Notes under the pieces: model-generated
The model's database searches: none
What the model was told of the DNA's origin: nothing
What the model saw: the letters and a program-made list of their open reading frames with translations, nothing else
In this document: one piece after another, positions 34,359 to 44,462 of the stretch
How the letters are laid out: each line of letters starts with the position of its first letter
Position numbering within the stretch: the stretch's first letter is position 1
Position numbers and translations under genes: made by a program
Origin: Galeopsis tetrahit
Lineage: Eukaryota > Streptophyta > Magnoliopsida > Lamiales > Lamiaceae
Reading direction: 5' to 3'
DNA length: 64,000 nucleotides
Assembly (NCBI GenBank): GCA_963675135.1
Contig: OY776130.1
Span: 24,358,001 to 24,422,000 of the forward strand

Positions 34359-36123
34359 CTACTCGATGCCTACACGAATTATCACAACTCTAAATTTTAT
34401 ATAAAAATAAAAAGAAAAACGATCAACACATGTACACTGAAGAGATGCAGAAATGGCGCCTCCCCCTGTACAACTTCCCTTATGCATGTAAGGCATCATC
34501 AGCTAAAAAATAGAGGGAGCAAAGGAATCAAGGGAACATGGATGGATAGGACATTTCAGGCGGTGGTTCTAATTAATCTTTTTCTTAGGCCACAAGAAAA
34601 TTAAATCCTCACATTTCAAACATCAAAATTGAGAGCATAATAATATGCATAATTCAGGAAAAAAAAAAAAAAAGGGACCTGCAGTGTTACATTACCAAAG
34701 AATTAGTAGATAGATCAAAAATAAATTAAAACTAAAGGAACTAATCTAATTTCTTTGATCTAAGAGGTATTCTAGCTATTCTTTACCAAGTACATGATTA
34801 CATAAACTCAGAAGCAACATCATAAAATCGTTTTCTGCAGGGCTACTTCCATATAGATAAGAGAATGAGGAATGTAGCTAGTGATAAAGTGTCTGATACA
34901 ATCCTGCAATCATATCTAAATCAAATCAGTAACTATCAAGAGAAATAGCTGAAATTATGCTAGGTTTCAAAGGTTCTAAAGCCCAGTCTGTCAAATTTCT
35001 CATTTTATTCACCATTGAAGTTGTTACTTCTTTGGGCATCTAAAATAAAATGGTACATAACTAATTAACAATAAATTGAATCAAAAGTCCCGACATACTG
35101 CATAATATGTAGTATCATAGAAAGTCACAAATAAGCTAGATATTCAACATTTAAAGAGAACAACTATCATCACAAATTGCAAATGAGATAACTCTATTTT
35201 GTGCTTACCCACAAACAGACCTTTCACTGGTAAGGAGTAATCAAGATAACAATCTTCAATCAAAGGTCATTTCATGTAGATTAATATACATCAAACCCAA
35301 CAGTCCCTAAATCGTGGTAAACTCAAGCAGAATGTTTGTATATGAGGTTGTAACCAACACCGGACCTAATGCTCGATTTCAGGGAAATTAACCACACCAA
35401 AATGATTTTCGACCGAATATGATTTTCAGTAACTTACAATAATGACACTATGTTGCTGTTGGATTCATTACTGGAAACTTAACTCCAGCATCATAAAAGT
35501 TGACACATTCAAATATTTCATAAAGTTACTTCTTGCTTATTAAGTCATACTCAATTAAAAAGCCAAATTAACCACCTGGCTATCAAATAGGAAACACGAT
35601 CGCCATATAAGCATGGCTGAATAATGATCCAGTCCAGTTCATTACTTTAAAATTTTCAAAATAATTTCAAAGTAACGGAGTCAAACTAAGATTAAAACAA
35701 TTACATATCCGATGGTTAGGACTACTAAATTTTAAGGATTTTCTAGATCATTCAACCCCACGTAATTATTGAGAACAGAAAAATAAAAATAGAGAAAATC
35801 AGAGGAGAAGATGAATTACCTTATATCCAATATGTAATATTTTCTTCCTCAAATACCTAAAATAAAGGAAATTGAGTACCTGAAGCTGAAATATTAAGCT
35901 TTGTTATGCTAGTAAATTGAATACCCTAAAAATATTTCAAATCAAATTGAATATGAATTACCTTGTATCTTATAGTAGCCAATAATTCTAGAAATTTAAG
36001 CAAATTGAAACTTACGGGAAGAATATAATCAAACAACGCCTGCTTCTCTCTCTGCATTCCCTAATTCTTTCTTTGGGATTTAAGTGTTTGAGTGGGGGAA
36101 CGGATGTCAAGCATTTAGACTAC

Positions 36124-36225
36124 CTTCGATCGCTTCAATGGCTGCCCAACTTTGATCTTGGCTTTCCCCTTTGCTGTCCCACTAACAGAACATCTCTGCA
36201 AGAACTGGAACCTTAGATAATCCAT
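36124..36225 (-). pseudogene. Captured first exon (34 codons) in Helitron-like element
   Basis: On the minus strand an ATG at 36225 opens a frame of 34 codons, MDYLRFQFLQRCSVSGT continuing with AKGKAKIKVGQPLKRSK, ending exactly at AAG followed by a GT donor (GTAGTC, 36123-36118). The N-terminus is Arg/Leu/Ser-rich without acidic residues apart from Asp2, which would fit an organelle-targeting peptide. The KGKAKxKxGQPLKRSK part looks conserved and basic. I infer capture of exon 1 of a nuclear gene; the family is not named here because I am not sure of it. Confidence 0.5.
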
Positions 36226-36625
36226 GGATGAAGTTAAGGGTTTCCATTTCTTGATACTCTAGCAAAACCCTTTTTCAATTGACTTTAAATTGAATGACAT
36301 GGCAGAATAGTATGTGACATGGCAGTTCAAAATGACACATGGCATAGCAAAATGACAAATGGCAGAAGCTGAAGAGCCACATGGAAGAAGGAGGAGAACA
36401 CTTTCCTCCTTTTATATATATATATATTAGCTTAAATCTTAAAGTTTTAGAGTGGTTTGGTCTATTATGTTTTTTTTCCCTTGTAAATAAATGATTGTTT
36501 ATGAATAAAGTGAATGGCAAAGTGGGTAAATAAGTGATAGTAGGAGGGTGGAGATAAAATAGTATGAATAGTATTGTTTCTAAAAAAAAAAGTATGGGCA
36601 TAATAAAATTGTGGGTCAAACAAAT

Positions 36626-36889
36626 TTGTGGGTTAAATATTTTTCGTGGATCAGACACCGAAACAAATATAAAGGGAAAAAATAAATTATATTATTATAA
36701 TTGTTGTGGTCTACTGATTGAGTTAATTAATATTTTTATTGTTTTTAAAAAACTTTTTATTATGCAAAGTTTTTTATTGTTTTGTGCAAAGTTTTTAGCT
36801 CACTTGAGCAAATGTTTTTATTTATTTTAGGTCTTAGAGAGTTAGTAATGTTAGTATTGTTTAAGTTAATGAATTTTGTGTCTAAAATG
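36626..36889. other. AT-rich spacer before hAT element
   Basis: No ORF or repeat that I can support. It contains the left TSD of the hAT element (CTAAAATG, 36882-36889). Confidence 0.4.
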
Positions 36890-37427
36890 TAGAGTCGGCA
36901 ATTTGGGCCCGGCCCAATGGGCCAACCCGGCCAACCCGAAGCTCAGTATGGTCTGGGCTAAGAAAATACAGGCCCATTTAAAACTGGACCTATTTGGCCC
37001 GACGGGCCTGATGGGCTAGGTTAATTTAGCCCGACGGGCCGCGGGCAGCCCATTTGGCCCGAGCATGTTTTTTTTTTCCCCTTTTTCTTTGCTTTTTTTT
37101 TTATTCAGCAATTAAAAATAACATTAGAGTTTTTACTTTTTACTCTTTCTTTCTCATACATACTCGTCGTTCGCGCCGTCACGAGTCGACGGAATCGTCC
37201 CAGCCGCCCAAGTCTCAACGAGTGAACTCTCACGAAGAACAAGCAAGAGTAGCAGGGTTTTTTTTTCCTTTCAATATTAGAATTTCTGATTTAAATTCTT
37301 TACCCGTCTCATGTAGTGATCTTGCAAGGAACTTAAGATATTTTATTTAGAGTGATGTTTAATTTCAAGTCGATTGAATCCGTTACTGTGCGATGGCATG
37401 AGAATTGATATATATATATATATATAT

Positions 37428-37515
37428 ATTGTCGGCGGCTGTTAGTCTGTTACTGTATGAAAAATTGTCGGTGGCTGTTAGTCTGTTACTGTATGAAAAA
37501 TTGTCGGCGGCTGTA
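37428..37515. repeat. 36 bp tandem repeat, about 2.4 copies
   Basis: Copies begin ATTGTCGGCGGCTGTTAGTC at 37428, 37464 and 37500 (partial). They follow a (TA)n run at about 37409-37428, in the 5' part of the hAT element. Confidence 0.85.
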
Positions 37516-37899
37516 TATTATATGAAAAAATTGTTTAATTATTTAATTGTATAGTAGTAATGACTTGATCGAATTGAGATATGTATAGAGTGATATATTA
37601 TATGAAAATTTGTTTAATTGTATAGTAGTAATGACGGCTGTTACTTTTAGTATATAATGGTTATGTTAAATTCATAATTAATTGTTTAGTAGTAAATTAG
37701 TAACCACGACTGTTAGTAACTTAGTTTGGTTGTTAATGAAAAATATATATGATTACTATAATGTAAAGAGCTATTATTATATTGTTTATATTTGGTTATT
37801 TAAGAAAGTTTTGCATGCTTTTGGAATTAATTTCAACTTGTTTAGGAATATAAATTAATTTTTCTCCTTTTATTTTATTTTTTAGTTTATCTCGACGAA

Positions 37900-40190
37900 A
37901 TGAATATCGAATCAGATTCAGTGGATGAGTTTGTTAACGAGTTAGATTGTGAAATATTGGAAACTTCCGCTCCGACCTTTAAGAGTTCGGCAGGTCCTAC
38001 TTCTTATATATTTCAGCGTACTAGTACCGATAAGAATTCTAAGATTGGTGACAAAGATGTCGGTGGAGAAGCCAAGAAAGGTAATCGTTCTACATCTAAG
38101 GTGCGGAATTATTTTGAAAAGATTGGTGTTGTAGATGGAACTGAAAAATGTAAATGTAAGGCTTGTGGTAAGCTTTATACTTGTAAGAGTACATCAGGTA
38201 CAAATCATTTATGGCGTCATGTTAATGCATGCAATTCAACTCCTAAGTTTCATAATGTTGAGGCATTGATAAATAACCATGCTACATTGTTGAAGAAGTG
38301 GAAATTTGATAATATGGCTTATAGAGAGGCATTAGCTAAATGTATTATCATGCATGATCTTCCATTTAGTTATGCTGAGTATGAAGGGGTTGTGTTAGTG
38401 AATAAATTGTTGAATCCTGAATTCAAACCTGTCACTAGAAATACATCAAATTATGATTGTTGGAAGGTGTTTTTAATTGAAAAGGCAAGGCTAAAGAGTG
38501 AGTTAGCTGCATTACCGGGTAGAATTTGCTTGACTTCTGATGTTTGGACTGCAATAAATGTACGTGGTTACATGTCTCTCACAGCTCATTATATTGATGC
38601 AAATTGGAAGTTGAATAATAAATTGCTTGCATTTTGTGAGTTAGATTGTCAACATACAGGAGTAGAACTAGCGGGGAAAATTTTTGGAATGCTTAAAGAT
38701 TGGAAAATTGACTCCAAAATATTTTCTATCACCTTGGATAATGCCTCTAACAATGATAAAATGCAAAAAACTTTGAAAGAAAGACTTGAATTGCAAAATG
38801 ACTTGCTATGTAAAGGGGATTTTTTTTCATATAAGGTGTTGTGCACACATCTTGAATATTATTGTTCAAGAAGGCATAAAAGAGGTGAGTGAACCTTTGA
38901 GTAAAATAAGAGAAAGTGTGAAGTATGTGAAGGGTTCAGAAGGAAGATTGAGACAATTTCAAAAATGTGTTAGTGTAGTGCACTTAAGTGATGTTGGTGG
39001 TTGTTTTTTGAGGTTGGATGTGTAAACTAGATGGAATTCCACGTACATGATGCTTGCAAGTGCTATTAAATATCGTCGTGCTTTCACTAGTTTAAGCTAT
39101 GAGGATACTAACTACAAAAGTTGTCCATCAAATGAAGAATGGGAAAGAGCGGTGAAGATATGTGATTTTTTGGAGCCATTTTATAACATCACCAACTTGA
39201 TATCGGGATCGTCTTACCCTACCTCTAATTTGTACTTTAGGCAAGTTGCATGCATAGAAATGAAGTTGAATGAAAATTTGGCTTGTGAAGATCAGAAAAT
39301 CAAAGATATGGCAGCAAAGATGAAGATCAAATTTGATAAGTATTGGAATGAATATTCTGTTACTCTTGCACTTGGATGTGTTCTTGATCCAAGTGCAAAG
39401 TTGGAGTTTTTGAGCTATTGTTATGGGCCGGTTTATCCCAATAATCATCAAGAGAAGGTGGATAAAGTTAAGACGTCTTTGTATAAGCTTTTTGATGAAT
39501 ATATGGAAAAGTATGGTGGATTTTCAAGCTCATCTCAATTTAACTCATCAACAAATGGTACATCCCAAGGTCCTCAAGGACAAACAAGTTCGAGTGGGAC
39601 AACCTCATTTCCATCAAAACCATCCTTGCTTAATGTAAGTTTTATATTAATTTTATTGAACCAACTAATTTATTTGTAGAGTTTTGATATTATTAATATG
39701 TTTATGTAAATTTGTAATGGCAGGAGTTTCATAAAAGAAAAAGGCAAAAGACTTCAAATGATGGTAAATCACAACTTGATGTTTACATGGAAGAAGAATG
39801 CATTGATGGCGAAGTGAACGCCCTTGACTATTGGAAGGTGAACAAGCATCGATTTCCTCAACTTGCAATCATGGCTTGTGACATTTTAAGCATTCCAATC
39901 ACCACAGTGGCTTCAGAATCTTTATTTAGCATTGGTGGTCGTATCTTGCACAAGTATAGAAGTTGCTTACTTGGTGAAAATGTGCAAGCCCTCATATGTA
40001 CTCGTAGTTAGTTGCACGGTTTTAAAGAAATTGGACCCTCTGGTATTTATAACTTAATATTTACAATTTGCATTGAATTTTAGTTATTTTCCTATTTTGA
40101 TTTTCTTATTTTGTGTCTACAGATGTTCAAGAGACGGAGGAGATACACTTTTCTAAGCAGGATTCCAACATTATGATTGATGATGTTTGA
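37900..40190 (+). pseudogene. hAT transposase (BED zinc finger to hATC domain), inactivated
   Basis: It starts MNIESDSVDEFVNELDCE. The BED zinc finger has KCKCKACGK and HLWRHVNAC at about residues 82-112. The catalytic core is marked by LTSDVWTA and ITLDNASNND. After a frameshift in a T-run near 38820-38828 the protein continues (HIRCCAHILNIIVQEG), then a nonsense TAA at 39023-39025 precedes TRWNSTYMML. An intron at about 39634-39723 (GTAAGT...GGCAG) joins the linker to the hATC domain (DYWKVNKHRFPQL ... ASESLFSIGGRI ... ALICTRS). There a second nonsense TAG (40009-40011) replaces the conserved Trp. A last intron leads to a short exon ending TGA near 40188-40190. Confidence 0.9.
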
Positions 40191-40465
40191 TGTTTGATTT
40201 TTATTTTCTTTGAATTAAACTTTGTTATTGTGTTTTTTAATTCGAACTTTGAACTTATGCGTATAATTCTATTTTGGACTTGTCGTGTACATTAATAATT
40301 TAATACTATTATGCTATAATGGTTATGTGGACTTGTCGTGTACATTAATAATTTAATACTATTATGCTATAACGATGGTTCACAAAATTCTATTGGCAAA
40401 GTTACAATGGCAAAGTATTAATGGTTATGATCGATTGGTCGTTTATGAATAATGCATAGTTACTA

Positions 40466-43014
40466 CTCCCTTTGTCCCCGAAAAGTTTGCGGGGAATCTT
40501 GGGCACATAGTTTAAGAAAAAAGTGTAATGATGAGAGTGTTGAGGGGTAATTTTGTAAACTTTTATATATAAAGTAGAGTTTAAGACAATCCATAAGTCA
40601 TTTAAACAAAATAAGCTAAAAAAATTCGATAAAACAACCAAGACCAAAACACCTTACAAAATTCCTAATATGCCCTACATATTGTTTTTCGAATTCTGCC
40701 ATTTTTCCACTCTTTCCAAAATTATAGCTTCTCTTTCCTTTTTCGAATTTAAATCTAATTTGAATCATTCAATTCAATTCAATTCATTTCACGTCATTTC
40801 TCATTTCTCCCAAAACCCTAATACCACCTCCCTTATCTTGAATCTGGGTGAGTCTTGGAGAACCGAGACGATGGACTCCGTGTGAGTGGCGGAGATGGAT
40901 GAAGGTGGTGGCGTCGACGCAGGAATGGCGGCGGAAGAAGAGTTTCCGGCCACAGGGTTCGCGCGATTTGATTGAGGTGACAAGTGCTCTGTTTCGGCGA
41001 TTCGTGTCTTCCATCTATGCCAATCGCCGCGGCCTCCAACTTCGTTATTGGCGACCGATCTGTATGGATTTAAAGACGAAATTGCCGTCCAACTTCAACT
41101 CCGCTGCCTTGGCCGCCGCCTCCATAGCCTTCGTCGTTCGTGGAGATGGAAGAACGGGTGCCAGTACAGAGAGGTTTTCTCAGATTCGTTCGTCGCTGCC
41201 GTCTTCGTGCACAACCAGATCGGCTGCCTGCTGCTGCCGACGGATCTTTCTGCGCGTTCACCGTGTCGAGCGTCCAGTTGGAGTAGCTAAGATTTCCAGA
41301 TTTTTTGAATTTTCAAAGATTTTCGATGTGGCTTTTTGTTGAGAAATTGGTGGGTGCTCTGTTTCAGTTGATTCGTGCGGTGTTGGGGGCGGTGGTGTTT
41401 CAGAAGTACGTTCCCACTTACTCTAATTGTTGAATCATTTTATTGATTTGTTTATTCTGTGAACTTATGTGGAATTTTGATTAATTTAGTGTTCAGAACG
41501 ACAATTTTTGTGGGTTTGAATGAGAGTTACAATTTCTAGCTTTTGTATTTCTCTTTGTATTAATGTTTTTTTGAAGCTATTCTAGTGTATTCTGCTGAGT
41601 TTGAAATTATATTTGGAGGTGAAACGGAATTTAGATTTGGATTTTGTTTCGCATTTTGGCTATCAAATTTGCCTATCTAGCACGACTTTTTTTGTACGAG
41701 TATTCTGATGAGAAATTTACATGGATACTTTTCTGCAGGCACGGAATACTCTTGGAATCACGAGATGGAGAGTGAATAAAAGAGTACTCCACATCATTGA
41801 CAGAATATGGGACAGTGGAGGTTGTCTTGGAGACTTAGTTGCATATATAAACTCAATTTACTACATATATTTGTATGTATAATGCATATTCAGTGTATTT
41901 TCATATAATGTAATTTTTAGATTCAATAGTTTATTTGACTTCACGAACTAAGAAAATCATAATTATTGTAGAATTTATGATAAAGTCTTATATTATTATT
42001 ATGCAATGCACATATTATATATATGCATGTATTGAGAATATGCAACAATTTTTATATGCAAAGATATTATCCAATATATTTATGACTATATTTGACAATT
42101 TCCATAGATAAAATAACACATGCACATATTAAAGTATATGTAATTATCGATTGCATATATAAAAAAACGTATGCATATTTGAAAGTATATGCACTTATCG
42201 GTTGCATTTTAATAAAATATGCGTATATGCATCATCCAAACATATTATGGGTGTTATTCAACAAGTATTTGTTAATACAAGTTGTTCATCAAATTAATTT
42301 AAAGTTAAACACTTTTAGAGGTGTATGGAGTAAAATAATTTTTTTGAATGTATTAATTTTATTAAGTATTTTATAATATAATTTATATTTTAATAAAGAT
42401 ATGGTATGCAAAATAATAACTATATGAATATTTAATTAATTAAAGTATATTTCCGATTAATAAGAAAATTATTGAATATATAAAAATATGAGTGTGAACA
42501 GACATAAAATATGATCTCGAATTTTAGGAAAGTTTTTTTAATTGCAATTAGCACTATAATCGTGGGATAATTAAATAATTTGAAAATTTGAAATTAAAAT
42601 CAACGCTTGAATCGAGGAGAATTATCTCCTAGCTTCATTTTAAATTTAAATGTTGACTTTCTTAAATTTAGATTAACATAATTAATTGAATTTGAAATTC
42701 TTATTTAATTCGAAAATAGGGGCATAATCGACTATATAACACTGATTTTGTCCTTAATTGTTTTACTAAATAAAATTGGCTTGAATTTTAAAATTTTAGA
42801 GTGAATTGTCCTATTCTATTTTTTCCCCAAGTATAAAGTAAATAAAGTAGGTGGGTTGAGTGTATGGTGAATCCCAAAAGTAATGACATAAATGGTAAAT
42901 ATGTGTATATTGTGAGGGTGGGGATTGTGATGATTATTTCTATTTTGGGGTATGCAAACTTTTCGGGGACAAACAAAAAAGGAAAGTATGAAAACTTTTC
43001 AGGGACGGAGGGAG
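40466..43014. mobile_element. X2: 2.5 kb Stowaway-ended element
   Basis: Ends CTCCCTTTGTCCCCGAAAAG and (reverse complement of right) CTCCCTCCGTCCCTGAAAAG, flanked by TA at 40464-40465 and 43015-43016. It lies inside the hAT element after the transposase gene. The inside is AT-rich except for 40840-41290, which is GC-rich and coding-like. It is the intact relative of X1 and supplies the empty sites that define four insertions there. No transposase recognised. Confidence 0.88.
40848..41342 (+). other. GC-rich coding-like segment in X2
   Basis: A 164-residue ORF and overlapping ORFs in other frames; Arg/Ala/Ser-rich. The first part, around GGACTCCGTGTGAGTGGCGG, is shared with X1 (28665-28690). 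The composition contrasts with the AT-rich rest of X2 and fits an old capture of a 5' UTR/first exon. The frame is not clear, so I do not call a gene. Confidence 0.3.
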
Positions 43015-43221
43015 TACTTAGTATATCGTTTTTGGCTTTTTGCTAGAAATATTAAAAAAAAAAATCATGTAATGGACTGGACTGGCCCGCTAGCCCATGA
43101 TGGGCTAGGCTGGGCTACCATTTTGTAGGCCCGACCAGTTCGTGGGCCGGCCCGGCCTAGCCCATGAACAACACCTGGCTCGTTGGGCTGGGCGACCCGA
43201 ATTGCCAGCTCTACTAAAATG

Positions 43222-43998
43222 GGTTGTATGTATTTTTTGAATTTTATTTTGATTCCAACAATGTTTTTATTGAGTTATTTTAGTTGAAATTATTTGATGT
43301 TCTCAGTTATTTTGAATGAGTAAGATGTTTAATTGTGTAATTTTAAAATTCAGTGAAAAAGTATACAAGTAATATTGTATACTCCAACATATATTTTAAA
43401 CTTGGGTCTTTGAAGGCTTCGTCCTTCCTTATAATAGAAAAAATAATAAATGTCATTTGATCATTGATTCAACATATATAATTATTTGTATATGATTGCA
43501 CTCGCAATAGTGCGTTTGTTGTATGAAATGTGCAATTGCATAACTTCGCTCTACTAATAATTTAAATTAATAAATATAAAATAACAATAATACAATTATG
43601 ATTGATAAACATGTCGGGCCGGGTCGACACAGGCCTGTCGGGCTTTGGTCAGGTTGTCGAGCCATCGAGCTAAAATCACCCGATTTTTTATAATTAAAAA
43701 ATAGAATAAATAAATGTTAATATTTATAATTTAAAAGAATTATTATAAGGAAAATTTGCATCTAAATACTTTATAAAATTTGAAATTCTAAATCAAAATT
43801 GATTTGACAAACCTAAAATTGGATTTTAAATCAAAATCGCATGTTATATATATAACACACCCTAAAAAGAAAAAAGAAAAAAAAAACAGTCAAACACTAC
43901 CCCTCCCCTCCCCACCCCTACCCTACCCTATCCTACCCTACCCTCCCCACACTTGTTTTTTCGTTTTTGAAAACTAAAAGCACAACCCTTTGGTGTTA
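43222..43998. other. Intergenic, AT-rich; hAT-like fragment and CCCTA-rich run
   Basis: Mostly AT-rich without ORFs. At about 43614-43665 a GGGCC/GTCGGGC cluster resembles a hAT subterminal fragment. At 43896-43955 there is a pyrimidine run with repeated CCCTA/CTACC units, close to but not a perfect telomere-like array. Confidence 0.4.
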
Positions 43999-44462
43999 AA
44001 AATAGATTGAGAACTAAATTGGGGCTTTTCTCGCCGTCGTTACCCCAGGAGGATCAATATTGGGACGCTGCTCGCTCGGCCACCGCCGCACCTCTGTTGT
44101 TTCACACATACGCCCCGCTGCCGCGAGGGTTAGGTATTTTTCACAATTATTTGGATTTTAATCCGGATTTGTTTGAATCTGTCGCGAAAACCCTCAATCT
44201 CGTTTATGTTTTAGGGAATATTTTAAGGTCTACAAATTAGAGTTGCTCCAAGTTCCATTTTCAGAATTAACATTGTTAGGTTCTATTGGTTAATAGCAAT
44301 GTTAACGAATGAAAGTGTAAACAGAGTGGGATAGGAGAACAAATCCTTTTAGGGCATTAACTGAAACTGTGAATTATCTGCTTCAAGATGAACTGAAATT
44401 CGTGCTTTGTGATGCCTGTTGTGCAGGGGTAGCAGAATAGGTGGATATTTCTTAGTATTCAG
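43999..44462 (+). other. Probable 5' UTR/promoter-proximal region of the FAR1-like gene
   Basis: A GC-richer island (44025-44130) with a possible exon ending GCCGCGAGG followed by GTTAGG, then AT-rich sequence and a possible acceptor at TTAGTATTCAG just before the ATG at 44463. This looks like a 5' UTR with an intron, but I cannot fix its limits or transcription start. Confidence 0.35.

Larger units (their letters stand above)
32585..36426 (-). mobile_element. Helitron-like non-autonomous element, 3.8 kb
   Basis: On the minus strand the 3' end is a hairpin (CCCGTGC-ACC-GCACGGG) followed by CAAAAAACTAG, inserted between A and T, as expected for Helitrons (CTRR end, AT target, no TSD). Alignment with X2 gives the insertion limits: host AAATAAAA before 32585 and TTAGCTTAAA from 36427. 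The 5' end on the minus strand runs into an AT microsatellite, so the expected TC start is not visible. No Rep/helicase is present. It carries at least one host-type exon (36124-36225). Confidence 0.65.
28270..36625. mobile_element. X1: large Stowaway-ended element with four nested insertions
   Basis: The left end CTCCCTCCGTCCAATTTTAT follows TA. The right side near 36600-36615 holds GGGCATAATAAAATTG, the reverse complement of the inner left TIR, but its outermost bases are degraded. Segments 28400-29070, 29500-30720, 32290-32580 and 36430-36560 match X2 (40466-43014) in order; what lies between is later insertions. Without them it would be about 2.1 kb, long for a Stowaway. No transposase is visible, so it is non-autonomous. 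Its middle (about 28600-28820) has coding-like sequence with CTCCGTGTGAGTGG shared with X2. Confidence 0.75.
36890..43213 (+). mobile_element. hAT transposon with transposase relic (and X2 inserted)
   Basis: The ends TAGAGTCGGCAATTTGGG and (reverse complement of right) TAGAGCTGGCAATTCGGG are flanked by a perfect 8 bp TSD, CTAAAATG, at 36882-36889 and 43214-43221. Both subterminal regions hold GGCCC/GGGCC-type repeats (36905-37060 and 43075-43200). A transposase gene lies at 37900-40190 and X2 occupies 40466-43014, so the original element was about 3.8 kb, normal for a plant hAT. The transposase is inactivated. Confidence 0.95.

Noticed and set aside
37054..37350. 98-residue ORF at the start of the hAT element
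   Set aside because: Lies in the GC-rich 5' UTR of the transposase, begins in a homopolymer-rich stretch and has no recognisable motif.
43896..43955. True telomere repeat array
   Set aside because: Units are irregular mixtures of CCCTA, CTACC and CCTCC, not tandem plant telomere repeats (CCCTAAA).
44007..44240. 77-residue ORF upstream of the FAR1-like gene as a separate gene
   Set aside because: No homology recognised, lies in the probable 5' UTR and crosses a likely splice donor.
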